A stretch of 41,578 bases of DNA, taken from Streptomyces jeddahensis (lineage in GTDB: Bacteria; Actinomycetota; Actinomycetes; Streptomycetales; Streptomycetaceae). A program made the position numbers and the translations under genes. The stretch spans positions 1 to 41,578 of the forward strand of contig NZ_LOHS01000104.1 of assembly GCF_001642995.1 (NCBI RefSeq), read 5' to 3'. Of this stretch, positions 7,856 to 16,367 are shown one piece after another (position 1 is the stretch's first letter; every line of letters starts with the position of its first letter). The notes beneath the pieces are model-generated. The model did not search any database and was not told the DNA's origin. It saw only the letters and a list, made by a program, of their open reading frames with translations.

Positions 7856-7927
7856 CCTCGCGCCGGTCCCGCCCAGCCCCTCACGCAGGACCCGTCAAGC
7901 CGCCTCGCGCCGGTCCCGCCCAGCCCC
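7856..7927 (-). repeat. Perfect 25-bp repeat flanking the ABC ATPase stop codon
   Basis: 7903-7927, which codes for part of the C-terminal ARG-WAGPARG region, is identical to 7856-7880, which starts right after the stop codon at 7881-7883. A partial third copy (13 nt) lies at 7845-7857. The offset is 47 bp. Confidence 0.85.
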
Positions 7928-8615
7928 TGCCGCGGATCGCGGTCCCGGTGAGCTTGCCGTCCCGCAGCCGTACCACGTCCGCGCAGCGTTCGGCCACGCC
8001 CATGTCGTGGGTGGCCACCATCAGGGTGCAGCCGTGCTCGGCGGCCAGCGCACTCACCAGGTCCATGAGCTGTTCGCCGGTCGCCGAGTCCAGGCTGCCG
8101 GTCGGTTCGTCGGCGAGCAGCAGCCGGGGCCGGCCGATGAGTGCCCGGGCCACCGCCACCCGCTGCTGCTGGCCGCCGGAGAGCTGCGACGGCAGCGCCG
8201 TCTCCCGCCCCGCCAGCCCGACCGCCGCGAGCAGCTCGCGGGCGCGTGTGTCACGGTCGAAGCCGGCCTTGCGGGGCAGCACCGGGGCGAGCACGTTGTC
8301 CAGGGCGCTCAGGCCGGGCAGCAGGTGGAACCGCTGGAAGACGAACCCGACGGTGCGCCGGTAGTGGGCCGCGGCCCGCCGCCCCAGCCCGGTGACGTCC
8401 TGGCCGTCCACGACCACGCGTCCCGCGTCGGGGCGTTCGATGGCACCGATGAGGTGGAGCAGCGTGGACTTGCCGGAGCCTGAGGCGCCGACGAGCGCGA
8501 CGCTGCGTCCGGCCGGGACGTCCAGGCTGATGCCGTCGACGGCGGCGATCAGCCCGTCGCCGGTGCCGAAGCTCTTACGGACGTCCTCGACCCGGACCGA
8601 CGCCCCGTCCCCCAT
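7881..8615 (-). CDS. ABC transporter ATP-binding protein (MacB/LolD-like)
   Basis: This 244-residue ATPase subunit pairs with the FtsX-type permease encoded just upstream. Walker A is GASGSGKST (about residues 39-47). The Q-loop lies in VGFVFQRFHLLPG, the signature is LSGGQQQRV, and Walker B is LLLADEPTGSLDS. The switch histidine is in VATHDMGVAERC. The ATG at 8615 has GGAAGGAG 6 nt upstream. The gap to the permease is 53 nt, so the two are one transcription unit. The C-terminus is Gly/Pro/Ala-rich and is duplicated past the stop codon. Family members drive mechanotransmission or lipid/peptide export rather than solute uptake. Confidence 0.93.
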   Translation of the reverse strand: MGDGASVRVEDVRKSFGTGDGLIAAVDGISLDVPAGRSVALVGASGSGKSTLLHLIGAIERPDAGRVVVDGQDVTGLGRRAAAHYRRTVGFVFQRFHLLPGLSALDNVLAPVLPRKAGFDRDTRARELLAAVGLAGRETALPSQLSGGQQQRVAVARALIGRPRLLLADEPTGSLDSATGEQLMDLVSALAAEHGCTLMVATHDMGVAERCADVVRLRDGKLTGTAIRGRGWAGPARGGLTGPA

Positions 8616-8668
8616 GGTGTCTCCTTCCTTGTCCCCCACGTGTGAGCGCGTGCCCCCATGGTGTCGCG

Positions 8669-11530
8669 CTATCCGTCCTCGGCGAGCGGCCCCGCCGGGG
8701 ACCGCCGCACCGCCAGCCCGGCCGCGACGGCGCTCGACGCGACCGCCGCCAGTGCGCCCGCCGCCGCGACCAGGGCCCCCGCCCCCGGCAGCCCCGCCGG
8801 GAGCGAGCCGGTGAACGCCACGGTCAGCGCAAGCCCCGTCCCGGCGCCCAGCAGTGCGCCCGACGCTCCGATGACCGTGCCCTGCACCACCACCAGCCGC
8901 ATGACTTCGGTGTCCGCCCAGCCGCAGGCCCGGAGCATGGCGAACTCGCCGTCCCGTTCGCAGCCGTCGAGATAGAGGACGTCGGCGAGCGCGAACAGCC
9001 CGAGGGCGGCGGTGAGCACGGCGGCCGCCACGTCCACGCCGCGTACCTCCAGGGAGACCGCGTCGCCCAGCAGCGTGCCCTGGACCGTGCCGTGGAAGGT
9101 CCACATGATCGCCGTGAGCAGGGACACCGCGGCCACTCCCACCGCGAGCGCGAGCGCCCCCAGCGCCGACCGCGCCGGCGTCCGCAGCACCCCCGTCACC
9201 GCCAGCCCCAGCAGCGTGCGACCGCGCCCGGCGCGCCGGGCCCGCCGCGGCCCCGCCACCGCGCCCCGCAGCGCCCGCGCGGGATACGGCCGCCCGGCCC
9301 GTATCGCGGGTGCGGCTCCGGCGAGCAGGGCCGTGGCCACCACCAGCGGTACGGCGAGAAGCGCCCGTCCCGCGGAGACCTCGAGGCCGAAGACCCACCC
9401 CAGCGGGAACGACAGCCCGGCCCCGGCGGCCCCGGCGACGGCGCCGACCAGGGCGACCTCCCCCAGCACCAGTCCCGCCAGCCGTGCGCCCGTCCAGCCC
9501 GTACACGCGAGCACCGCCAGCTCCCGCTGCCGGGTGCGTACGGAGGCGGCCACGGCGTTCCCGAGGAACATCGCGCACACCCCCAGCACCAGCCCGAACA
9601 GCAGCACACTCTTGCGGTCGGCGGCCTCGACCAGCGCGACGGCGGTGCCCTTGGCGGTCCAGTTCTCCGTCAGCGCGAGCGCGGGCCGACCGAACGTCCC
9701 GCGCGCCAGCTCCACACGCTGCGGTGCGGGGGAGGAGCCTGCCGTGATGTCCACCTCGAGGCCGGTGCGGTTGGTGATCGTCTCGGCGACCTTGCGGATA
9801 CGTTCCCGGGATGCCGCATCCATCCCCGACACGCCGGCGACCCGGACGCGTACCGCGGAGATCGGGTCCTCGGCGTGCGGGGAGTCCGGGCCGGTGACGG
9901 CCTCCACCGATTCCAGGGTGGTGAGCAGTTGCGGCGGCGTGGCGAGGTAGCCGCCGGGGTTGCTGTTGGGCGCCAGCGCCCGGTCGCCCAGCGCCGCGCG
10001 GCTCGCGTCGTCCGCGGCGCGCGCCGCCGGCGGCCGATAGGTCTCCAGCGGCACCTCGGACAGTTTCGAGAAGCTCGTCAGCCGGTCGAGGTCGTAGGTC
10101 CCGACGACCTTGAAGTCCGGGAAGTGCTGCGCGCCGGGCTCGGTTCCGGGAAGGCGGGTCACCGGCCGGAAGGCGGTGTCCTGCACGAACCACGCGGGCG
10201 GATCGCCGCCGATCGTCTCCTGCAGCCACAGCTCACTGGTGTCCTGGGCGACGGGTGGTGGCCGCAGCACACTGCCGTCCGCCGGATAGCGGGGCGATCC
10301 GGCCTGGAGGACGACGAAGGGGTTGACCTTCATCGTGCCGTCCGCGACGGAGCGCCGGAAGACGGCGTCCGCGTCGGCGCGGGTGGTCGCCCCGGCGCCG
10401 ACGGGCAGGGCGGCCAGCAGACGCCGCAGGTCGTCCGCGCCGCGCCCGGAGAGCTTGGGGAGAGGACCCGTGGCACGGCTCACCGTGGTGGTCAACTGCT
10501 CGTCCAGATAGGGCCGGGTGGTGCTGACCAGGGGAATGTCGGCGAACCGGGATCCGGCCTCCTCCTTCACCACGGGCTTCTCGCCGTCCCGGAGATAGCG
10601 CCCGGCGACGACGGCCCGGTCCACCCCGACCAGCCGGGCCTCCTGCGCCGGATCGACGGCGGCAAGCAGCAGCGTCATGGGCCAGCTGACGTCGGCCACC
10701 GCGTGGCGGCCGCTCGTACGGTTATGTACGTCGGTCCCGCTGGTGAAGGTGCCGTCCGGATGGCGCTGCATCACGACGAGGCGGCTGCGCTGGGCGGGGT
10801 CGAGCTGGTCCGTCGCGGCCTCACCGTCGAGCCCGGCGACCTTCCGGATCGCGCACAGCGGCTCGAACTTCCCGCCCGGCAGCACTTCGAGCGGCGGCAT
10901 CTCCCCGAGGTCGCACACCGTCTTGCCCCGGCTCAGGGCGAGCCCGATGTCGGACAGCGGGCGGCCCCGATACGTGTACACGCGCGACCAGTCCGGAGCG
11001 TCGCGAGTGCTGCCGGCGTCCGGCAGCACGACCGGATTGCTGGTGACATAGACGTACGTGGCGCCGGGATCCCGCGCCTCGCTGAGTCCGCGATCGGTGC
11101 GCCATGTGCTGCGCAGCCGCAGCAGCTGCCGGTCGGCGGTCGGATCGAGCTGCCCCGTCACATCGACGCGGGCATACGTGCGGGCCTGGACGTATCCGAG
11201 CATCGCGACGGGTGCGGCGATCTCCACCCCCCGGATCCCGGCGATCTGCCGCCACTGCGCGGAGGTGATCCCCCCGAACTGCCCGGACAGGAAGTTCGGC
11301 CGCACCTGCCCGGTGGAAGCCTCCCGCCCCGACCGCGCCCCCGTGGGACGCACAAGAATGTCGTACGCGGCCCGGAAGTTGGCGTCCGCAGAGGCCTTCA
11401 CCTCAAGCCGTGACGTCTCCACGGAGCCGGTCAGCAGGGTGAACCCTGCCGTGGCCACCAGCACGCCGAGCAACAGGGTCAGGGTCCGCACGGCCTGCCG
11501 ACGCAACTGCCCGGTGATCATCCCAAGCAC
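8669..11530 (-). CDS. FtsX-like ABC transporter permease
   Basis: This 953-residue membrane protein has an N-terminal transmembrane helix (about 14-36) and a very large extracytoplasmic domain (about 40-600). Two FtsX permease cores follow: one around LLFGLVLGVCAMFLGNAVAAS with RQRELAVLACTGWT, and a second near LLTAIMWTFH and GEFAMLRACGWADTEVMRL. The repeated REL/EFAMLRACG-type loops are the coupling elements of the MacB/FtsX class. With the ATPase downstream it forms a type VII-like ABC system. I chose the GTG at 11530 because of TGGAGAC just upstream; the open frame continues to 11602, so a longer start is possible. No operon partner identifies its cargo. Confidence 0.88.
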   Translation of the reverse strand: MLGMITGQLRRQAVRTLTLLLGVLVATAGFTLLTGSVETSRLEVKASADANFRAAYDILVRPTGARSGREASTGQVRPNFLSGQFGGITSAQWRQIAGIRGVEIAAPVAMLGYVQARTYARVDVTGQLDPTADRQLLRLRSTWRTDRGLSEARDPGATYVYVTSNPVVLPDAGSTRDAPDWSRVYTYRGRPLSDIGLALSRGKTVCDLGEMPPLEVLPGGKFEPLCAIRKVAGLDGEAATDQLDPAQRSRLVVMQRHPDGTFTSGTDVHNRTSGRHAVADVSWPMTLLLAAVDPAQEARLVGVDRAVVAGRYLRDGEKPVVKEEAGSRFADIPLVSTTRPYLDEQLTTTVSRATGPLPKLSGRGADDLRRLLAALPVGAGATTRADADAVFRRSVADGTMKVNPFVVLQAGSPRYPADGSVLRPPPVAQDTSELWLQETIGGDPPAWFVQDTAFRPVTRLPGTEPGAQHFPDFKVVGTYDLDRLTSFSKLSEVPLETYRPPAARAADDASRAALGDRALAPNSNPGGYLATPPQLLTTLESVEAVTGPDSPHAEDPISAVRVRVAGVSGMDAASRERIRKVAETITNRTGLEVDITAGSSPAPQRVELARGTFGRPALALTENWTAKGTAVALVEAADRKSVLLFGLVLGVCAMFLGNAVAASVRTRQRELAVLACTGWTGARLAGLVLGEVALVGAVAGAAGAGLSFPLGWVFGLEVSAGRALLAVPLVVATALLAGAAPAIRAGRPYPARALRGAVAGPRRARRAGRGRTLLGLAVTGVLRTPARSALGALALAVGVAAVSLLTAIMWTFHGTVQGTLLGDAVSLEVRGVDVAAAVLTAALGLFALADVLYLDGCERDGEFAMLRACGWADTEVMRLVVVQGTVIGASGALLGAGTGLALTVAFTGSLPAGLPGAGALVAAAGALAAVASSAVAAGLAVRRSPAGPLAEDG

Positions 11531-11699
11531 GCCGTCTCCATCGACACATCGGCTCCACAGCCCCGCCATCACTCCGCGCCAGGCTAGGCAGCACACATAC
11601 ATGACCGATACATGACGTCGGCCGCCTCTGTCGTCACCGGAACGTGTGGGGCCGCCGCATCAGCGCTGACCGGGGGCTTGGCCGTGCCGGAGTGTCTCA

Positions 11700-11838
11700 G
11701 TGAGCGACCGCAAGCCTTACGAGAGCGACTTGTCCGACGAGCGCTGGGCCTTGGTCGAGCCCGTGATGACGGCCTGAAAGGCCCAGCACCGCTCCGTCAG
11801 CGGCCACTAGGGCATTTACGACATGTGGGATGCCGTCA
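11700..11838 (+). pseudogene. N-terminal remnant of an IS5-type transposase
   Basis: Translation from the GTG at 11700 reads VSDRKPYESDLSDERWALV, then EPVMTA, a stop (TGA), KAQHRSVSGH, a second stop (TAG), and GIYDMWDAV. From memory this matches the start of actinobacterial IS5/DUF4096 transposases, where the two stops would be Trp (TGG) and Gln (CAG). Homology fades after about 11838 and the catalytic domain is gone. The 9-mer TGTCTCAGT occurs at 11693-11701 and again at 11921-11929, possibly relics of element ends. The remaining 11531-11699 and 11839-11984 show no gene. Confidence 0.8.
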
Positions 11839-11984
11839 CAATGGCAGGTCGGAGCGACTGTCTCCGACGGTCCCGCATGAGTGGGGAGCCAGTACCGGCT
11901 CTCGCGCCCGGGCGAGGCAATGTCTCAGTAGGTAAACGTGCACGTCAGGGGTTGCTGCCTGTGCCGCCATGGAAAGCTAGCTAG

Positions 11985-12032
11985 AATCTAGGTAAGGATT
12001 AATCTACGTAATATCCAACCTACGTTTCTTGC
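11985..12032 (+). repeat. Three head-to-tail 16-bp AT-rich repeats before the DUF234 ATPase gene
   Basis: AATCTAGGTAAGGATT (11985-12000), AATCTACGTAATATCC (12001-12016) and AACCTACGTTTCTTGC (12017-12032) share AAYCTASGT. The array ends 20 nt before the ATG at 12053. It is by far the most AT-rich stretch nearby and could be an operator or promoter array. Confidence 0.65.
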
Positions 12033-12052
12033 GAATCCGGGGCGGGTTGCTG

Positions 12053-13486
12053 ATGGAGTTCAAGGGCAGGGCAGCTGACCTGGATCTGCTGGCTCGGCAA
12101 CTGAGCGTGGTGGTCAAGGGTGCTGGTGCTACCCGTGGGCGGGCTGTGATCATGACGGGGCGGCGCCGGGTGGGGAAGTCCCGCCTGGTTCAGGAGTTCT
12201 GTGACCGGTCCGGGCTTCCGTATGTCGTGTTTCAGGCGACACGGGGCCGCAATCCCGTGGCCGAGCGGGTGGACTTCACCGCGACGCTCGCGCAGTCCGC
12301 TCTGCCCGGGGCAGAGCTGGTGGCCGGGCTGCAGGCCGCCGACTGGAATCAGGCGCTGCGTTCCCTGGCCGTCGCCCTGCCGGATGATGCCCCGAGCATT
12401 GCGGTGATCGATGAGGTGCCGTGGCTGGTGGAGCAGGACGCAGAGTTCGAGGGGGCGCTGCAGACCGTCTGGGACCGTCACCTGTCCGCGAAGCCGGTCC
12501 TGCTCGTCCTGGTCGGCAGCGACATGTCGGTGATGGAGGCGTTGCAGTCCTACGGGCGTCCGTTCTTCGGGCGGGCGGCGAAGATGACCGTACAGCCGCT
12601 GCATCTGGCCGATGTGCAGGCGATGACCGGTCTGGATGCTGCGGATGCGGTGGATGCGCTGCTGATCACCGGGGGCTTTCCGGAGATCGTTCAGTCGTGG
12701 CGGCCGGGGATGAGCCGTACGGAGTTCCTGCGTGAGGCGGTGGCCAACCCGCTGTCGCCGCTGCTGGTGGCGGGCGAGTTGTCGCTGCTGGGAGAGTTCC
12801 CCGAGGCGTCGCACTCGCGGGCGGTGCTGGAGGCGGTGGGCAGCGGCGAGCGGACCTTCTCCACCATCGCCGCACAGGCCGGGGGGGCCGGAGCGCTGCC
12901 CTCGGGCACGCTGTCTCCGCTGCTGAACACCCTGCAGGCCAAGCGGGTCCTGGCCGCCGACCTGCCGCTGTCCACCAAGGCCGACACTAAGAACAAGCGC
13001 TATCGCATCGCGGATCCGTATCTGAGGTTCTGGTTGGCCTTCCTGCAGCGAGGGATCCCGCTCATCGAGCGTGGCCGCGGCGATCTGGCCCTGGAGCGGA
13101 TCGAGCGGTCCTGGACGACCTGGCGGGGACGCGCGGTCGAGCCGGTCATCCGCGAGTCGCTGCTGCGGTTGCTCCCTGATGAGCGGTGGTCTCGGACCGA
13201 GGCGGTCGGCGGCTGGTGGAACCGGCAGAACAACCCCGAGATCGACCTGGTCGGCGCCGACCGGGAACCCGTGGCGGGCGCGGTGCACTTCGTCGGCTCC
13301 ATCAAGTGGCTGGAGTCCCAGCCGTTCGGCCGACGTGAATACGACGCCCTGGCCAGGGACGTGCTCGCGGTGCCCGGCGCCGAACCGGACACCCCGCTCG
13401 TTGCCGTCTCCCGCTGCGGCATCGAGGACGGCCTGCCCCTCTCGGGGCACTGGGGCGCGGACGACCTGGTCCGAGCTTGGCAGTAG
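12053..13486 (+). CDS. ATP-binding protein with C-terminal DUF234 domain
   Basis: This 477-residue protein is an archaeal-type STAND/AAA ATPase. Walker A is GRRRVGKS (about 36-43), Walker B is IAVIDEVPWL, and a sensor-like VLVGSDMSVME follows. A winged-helix region (about 265-320) leads to the DUF234 segment, which begins near RYRIADPYLRFWLAFL. DUF234 proteins carry a PD-(D/E)XK-like fold; here NPEIDLVG and GSIKW fit the E/D-x-K pattern, but activity is unproven. The family has no settled function and is found in mobile or accessory DNA. Upstream lie an IS remnant and a triple 16-bp repeat; downstream lie gene scraps. A TTG at 12029 is an alternative start. Confidence 0.8.
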   Translation: MEFKGRAADLDLLARQLSVVVKGAGATRGRAVIMTGRRRVGKSRLVQEFCDRSGLPYVVFQATRGRNPVAERVDFTATLAQSALPGAELVAGLQAADWNQALRSLAVALPDDAPSIAVIDEVPWLVEQDAEFEGALQTVWDRHLSAKPVLLVLVGSDMSVMEALQSYGRPFFGRAAKMTVQPLHLADVQAMTGLDAADAVDALLITGGFPEIVQSWRPGMSRTEFLREAVANPLSPLLVAGELSLLGEFPEASHSRAVLEAVGSGERTFSTIAAQAGGAGALPSGTLSPLLNTLQAKRVLAADLPLSTKADTKNKRYRIADPYLRFWLAFLQRGIPLIERGRGDLALERIERSWTTWRGRAVEPVIRESLLRLLPDERWSRTEAVGGWWNRQNNPEIDLVGADREPVAGAVHFVGSIKWLESQPFGRREYDALARDVLAVPGAEPDTPLVAVSRCGIEDGLPLSGHWGADDLVRAWQ

Positions 13487-13619
13487 CCGGGGAAGCGGCC
13501 GGGCTGTACGGGGTGTACGCGGCTCAGGGCGCCAGTGACGGTGGGCCTCGCCCCCGGGCCACCGACGTCGTCCGCCGCATGGCCCCAACGCTGAGCGGGC
13601 TGCGAGGACCAGGGCCGGC

Positions 13620-14095
13620 CGCGCTGAGTTGGCGCTCGGGTGTGCCGGGCGCGGCGCCGTAGGTGGTGAGGGTCAGGCCGGGCTGGGCGGGCAGTTCCAT
13701 GGCGTCGAAGTTGTGGGTGAGGACGCCGACGGCCGGTGGTGGAAGGATTTGCGGCCGGTGTGGTGCAGGCACGTTGCGCTTGGCCCAGGTGGTGCGGATC
13801 CTCGCTGCGGGTGACGAGCTCGCCGATGAGTCCGGTCAGTTCGCTGTTGTGCGGGGCGCGGCCGGCCTCGGTGCGCAGCAGCGAGACGGTCGTGTTCACG
13901 GACTCCTCCCAGTCGGGGAAGAAGTCGCGACCGCGGGGATCGAGGAACTGGAAGCGGGCGATGTTGACCGTCTTCGTGGTGCTGTCGGGGAAAAGGGACG
14001 CGTACAGGGCGCGGCCGAGGCGGTTGGCGGCCAGGATGTCCAGGCGGCCGTTGCGTAGGAAGGCGGGGGAAGGAGGCACTCCCATGCGAGGAGCA
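13620..14095 (-). pseudogene. Decayed MmyB-type helix-turn-helix regulator (C-terminal half)
   Basis: Read leftwards from about 14090, one frame gives PAFLRNGRLDILAANRLGRA, then FQFLDPRGRDFFPDWEE and LTGLIGELVTRSED. This is the ligand-binding half of MmyB-like XRE regulators. The expected continuation WAKRNV, LHHTGRKSFHH and VGVLTHNFDAMELPAQPGLT exists, but it is split between other frames at about 13790 and 13750, so there are at least two frameshifts. The N-terminal DNA-binding domain is absent. These regulators are commonly divergent from an SDR gene, which is exactly what follows at 14275. The remainder of 13487-14274 has an 18-bp tandem duplication (14108-14143) and no other gene. Confidence 0.75.
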
Positions 14096-14274
14096 GTCAT
14101 GCACGTTGCCGGTGATATCCGCGCCGCCGGTGATGTCCGCGCCGACGAGCGGGACAAGCCGACGGTCCAAGCGCCTCTCTGCGTGACGACACTCCGCGCG
14201 ACGGTGCGCGCGGCTCTCAGGCCCCCCGTCGTGGAGCCCGACCGGAACTCGCCAGGGCGAGGGGCGGTGCGATC

Positions 14275-15000
14275 GTGAGTCGGATCCTGGTGACCGGGTC
14301 CGCGGACGGCCTTGGACGTGCCGCGGCGGATTCGCTGTTGTCCGCGGGACACGACGTGGTGGTGCACGCCCGGAACCGGGAGCGCGCGGCGGGCCTCGGC
14401 GCGCTGGTCGACCATGGGGCGCACCTCGTCGTGGGCGACTTCACGGAGCGTGACGCCGTACGGCGCATCGCCGCCGGGCTGAACGACGCCGAGCCGCTCG
14501 ACGCGGTCATCCACAACGCCGGTGTGTGGAGCGGACCGGCGGTCATGCCGGTCAACATCGTCGCACCGTACCTGCTCACGGCCCTGCTCCGCGGCCCGCG
14601 CCGGCTGGTGTACCTGAGCAGCAGCTCGCATTTCGGTGGGCGCCCCTCGCTCGACGGGGTCGACTGGCGGGGCGAGGGCGCAGGCTCGTATGCCGACAGC
14701 AAGCTGTTCGTCACGACGCTCGCCGCAGCGGTGGCTCGTCTGCGCCCCGGGGTGCTGAGCAACGCCGTGGATCCGGGCTGGGTGCCGACGAAGATGGGCG
14801 GGCCGGGCGCACCGGACGATCTCGAGCTCGGCCATCAGACGCAGGAGTGGCTCGCATCCAGCGACGAACCCGAGGCCCTGACGACTGGCGGGTACTGGTA
14901 CCACCGCCAGCGGCTGCAGCCGCACCGCGCAGTCCACGACGAGGGGTTCCAGGACCGCCTCCTGAAGGCGTTGGCCGAGGAGACGGGCACCGCGCTCTGA
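14275..15000 (+). CDS. SDR-family NAD(P)-dependent oxidoreductase
   Basis: This 241-residue short-chain dehydrogenase has a Rossmann nucleotide motif, TGSADGLG, at residues 7-14. It also has an Asp in VVGDFTERD, the HNAGVW stabilising motif, and a catalytic Ser region (LVYLSSSSHFGG). The catalytic Tyr and Lys lie in SYADSKLF. The C-terminal half retains DPGWVPTKMGG. Substrate cannot be told. The GTG at 14275 follows GAGGGGCGG. The gene is divergent from the broken MmyB regulator that would normally control it, so it may now be unregulated. It is intact and of normal family length. Confidence 0.88.
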   Translation: MSRILVTGSADGLGRAAADSLLSAGHDVVVHARNRERAAGLGALVDHGAHLVVGDFTERDAVRRIAAGLNDAEPLDAVIHNAGVWSGPAVMPVNIVAPYLLTALLRGPRRLVYLSSSSHFGGRPSLDGVDWRGEGAGSYADSKLFVTTLAAAVARLRPGVLSNAVDPGWVPTKMGGPGAPDDLELGHQTQEWLASSDEPEALTTGGYWYHRQRLQPHRAVHDEGFQDRLLKALAEETGTAL

Positions 15001-15072
15001 GCGGTCAGGAGAGGGGATTCGCGGCTGCTCACGTGTGGAGCGAGGCCACCTGTGGAGGGAGGCAGTGCGCCT

Positions 15073-15204
15073 TCAGGCGACGGCCAGCGCCCGCCGGGCG
15101 ACTGCCCAGACCATCAGCGCGAGCAGGACGGCGGCGCCGGTCATCACGAGGGCCCACCCACCGGTCTGCCAGGGAGCGCTGGTCAGGGACGACGGTGCGG
15201 GCTG
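15073..15204 (-). pseudogene. Possible C-terminal scrap of a membrane protein
   Basis: A 43-codon open stretch bounded by stops encodes TSAPWQTGGWALVMTGAAVL, then LALMVWAVARRALAVA: one strong transmembrane helix followed by arginines. No start codon or ribosome binding site supports a complete gene. It sits beside another gene scrap and looks like the tail of a lost membrane protein. Low certainty. Confidence 0.3.
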
Positions 15205-15289
15205 TCAGGGGCGTGGGCGCTCTACGGGGGGTTCGAGGCGCCCCGGTCCCCTGGGGCGGCGGTGAACTGACGCGGCTGCGCGTGGCAGC

Positions 15290-15388
15290 TCACGCGTGGA
15301 CGGTCTTCGCACCCCAGCGGGAGCTGACCACCAGGTCGCGGGTGGGGTCTACCCACAGGAGATGGCTGCCGCGGTTGCCGCGGGCGCA
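15290..15388 (-). pseudogene. C-terminal scrap of a serine hydrolase (beta-lactamase family)
   Basis: A short in-frame piece reads CARGNRGSHLLWVDPTRDLV, then VSSRWGAKTVHA and a stop. This resembles the C-terminal strand region (GNGGQYLWVDPxRDLVVV-like) of serine beta-lactamase/esterase-family proteins. Nothing upstream in this frame continues the homology, so most of the gene has been deleted. The rest of 15001-15546 holds only the membrane scrap at 15073-15204. Confidence 0.5.
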
Positions 15389-15546
15389 GCGACCGGTCGA
15401 GGGCGCTGCGGGCGGGCGCGACGGCGCTGCCGTTTCCTCCACCCGGCAACTCCCGGGGCCGTGCGCTTCCGGCCGCAGGCATGGGCGGCCGCAGGCAGTT
15501 GTGATCGAATGCGTGTCCGGGGACGGTGTGTCCATGAGGAGGTGCG

Positions 15547-16320
15547 GTGGGGTCGTCGGAGCAGAAGGCGCTGAGAACCGTGGTGTGGTTGCTGCTCGGG
15601 GCCGTGGCGCTGGCCGTGGGAGTGGCGATGGCATTCGAGGTTCGCGATGCGCTGGAGCGCGAGCGCGCATTTCGTGCCGCGCCGACGTGCGCCTCCGTCC
15701 CTGTGGAACCGTCGGGGTGCCTGTGGGAGCAGGAATTCACCGTCCGGAAGGCCGACTTGAACCGCGGGAAGCGGAACGACCCGCCGGAGGCCGAGTTGTT
15801 GCTGCCGTCCGGCAAGCCGTGGGAGGTGTCGTTCCGCAACACCGATCCGGTGGTGTCGGAGATGAAGCCGGACGACAAGGTCGTCGGCCTCGTCTGGCAC
15901 GGGCAGGTCGTCGAGGTGCGGGACGCAGACGGACGGCGGCAGCAGACGTCCCACGGGCCGGTGGGGTGGCCCGAGGATCGGCTCGGCGGCGCGCTCGCCT
16001 GCGTATCGTTCGGCTTGTCCGGCCTGGTCGGAGGGCTGTGGCAGCTGTTGAGGCGGGGCGACCGGCGTCACGCGGCCGCCGCGACCAGCGTGCGCTGGCA
16101 TGGCGCGGGCATGGCCGTCCTGGCCATCCTGGTCCTCTGGGCGCAGGCCGCCAACGACTGGCCGATGTGGGCGCTCCCGGCGATCTGGGGCCCGCTCGCC
16201 CTGCTCATCCTCGCCTCCATGGTGGCCTTCGCCCTCGCCGGCCTCCGCGGCGAGCTCGACGACGACACCCCGTCCACCGTCCGGACCCGGCCGGCCGCCG
16301 GAGGATCTGACTCCGGCTGA
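15547..16320 (+). CDS. Membrane protein of unknown function
   Basis: This 257-residue protein has one N-terminal transmembrane helix (about 9-29), an external domain (about 30-148) and three further helices (about 149-167, 185-204 and 208-231). The external domain contains two cysteines in TCASVPVEPSGCLWEQEF that may form a disulfide. The C-terminal tail is acidic and cytoplasmic. I recognise no family beyond a generic actinobacterial integral membrane protein. The GTG at 15547 follows GAGGAGG (15536-15542) at good spacing. It is convergent with the arabinofuranosyltransferase-like gene, 47 nt away. Confidence 0.7.
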   Translation: MGSSEQKALRTVVWLLLGAVALAVGVAMAFEVRDALERERAFRAAPTCASVPVEPSGCLWEQEFTVRKADLNRGKRNDPPEAELLLPSGKPWEVSFRNTDPVVSEMKPDDKVVGLVWHGQVVEVRDADGRRQQTSHGPVGWPEDRLGGALACVSFGLSGLVGGLWQLLRRGDRRHAAAATSVRWHGAGMAVLAILVLWAQAANDWPMWALPAIWGPLALLILASMVAFALAGLRGELDDDTPSTVRTRPAAGGSDSG

Positions 16321-16367
16321 CGGCGCAGGCACAGGCACAGCGGAGGGCACCGAACCCTGGGCGGACT

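Noticed and set aside
7841..7880. Possible extended C-terminus of the ABC ATPase
   Set aside because: The repeat after the TGA stays in frame only briefly and no programmed readthrough signal is visible. It is better explained as a duplicated tail.
11612..11935. 107-codon ORF across the transposase remnant
   Set aside because: It is in a different frame from the recognisable transposase residues and has no homology or ribosome binding site.
11985..12032. Replication-origin iterons
   Set aside because: There are only three units, no rep gene and no DnaA boxes. A regulatory role for the ATPase gene is simpler.
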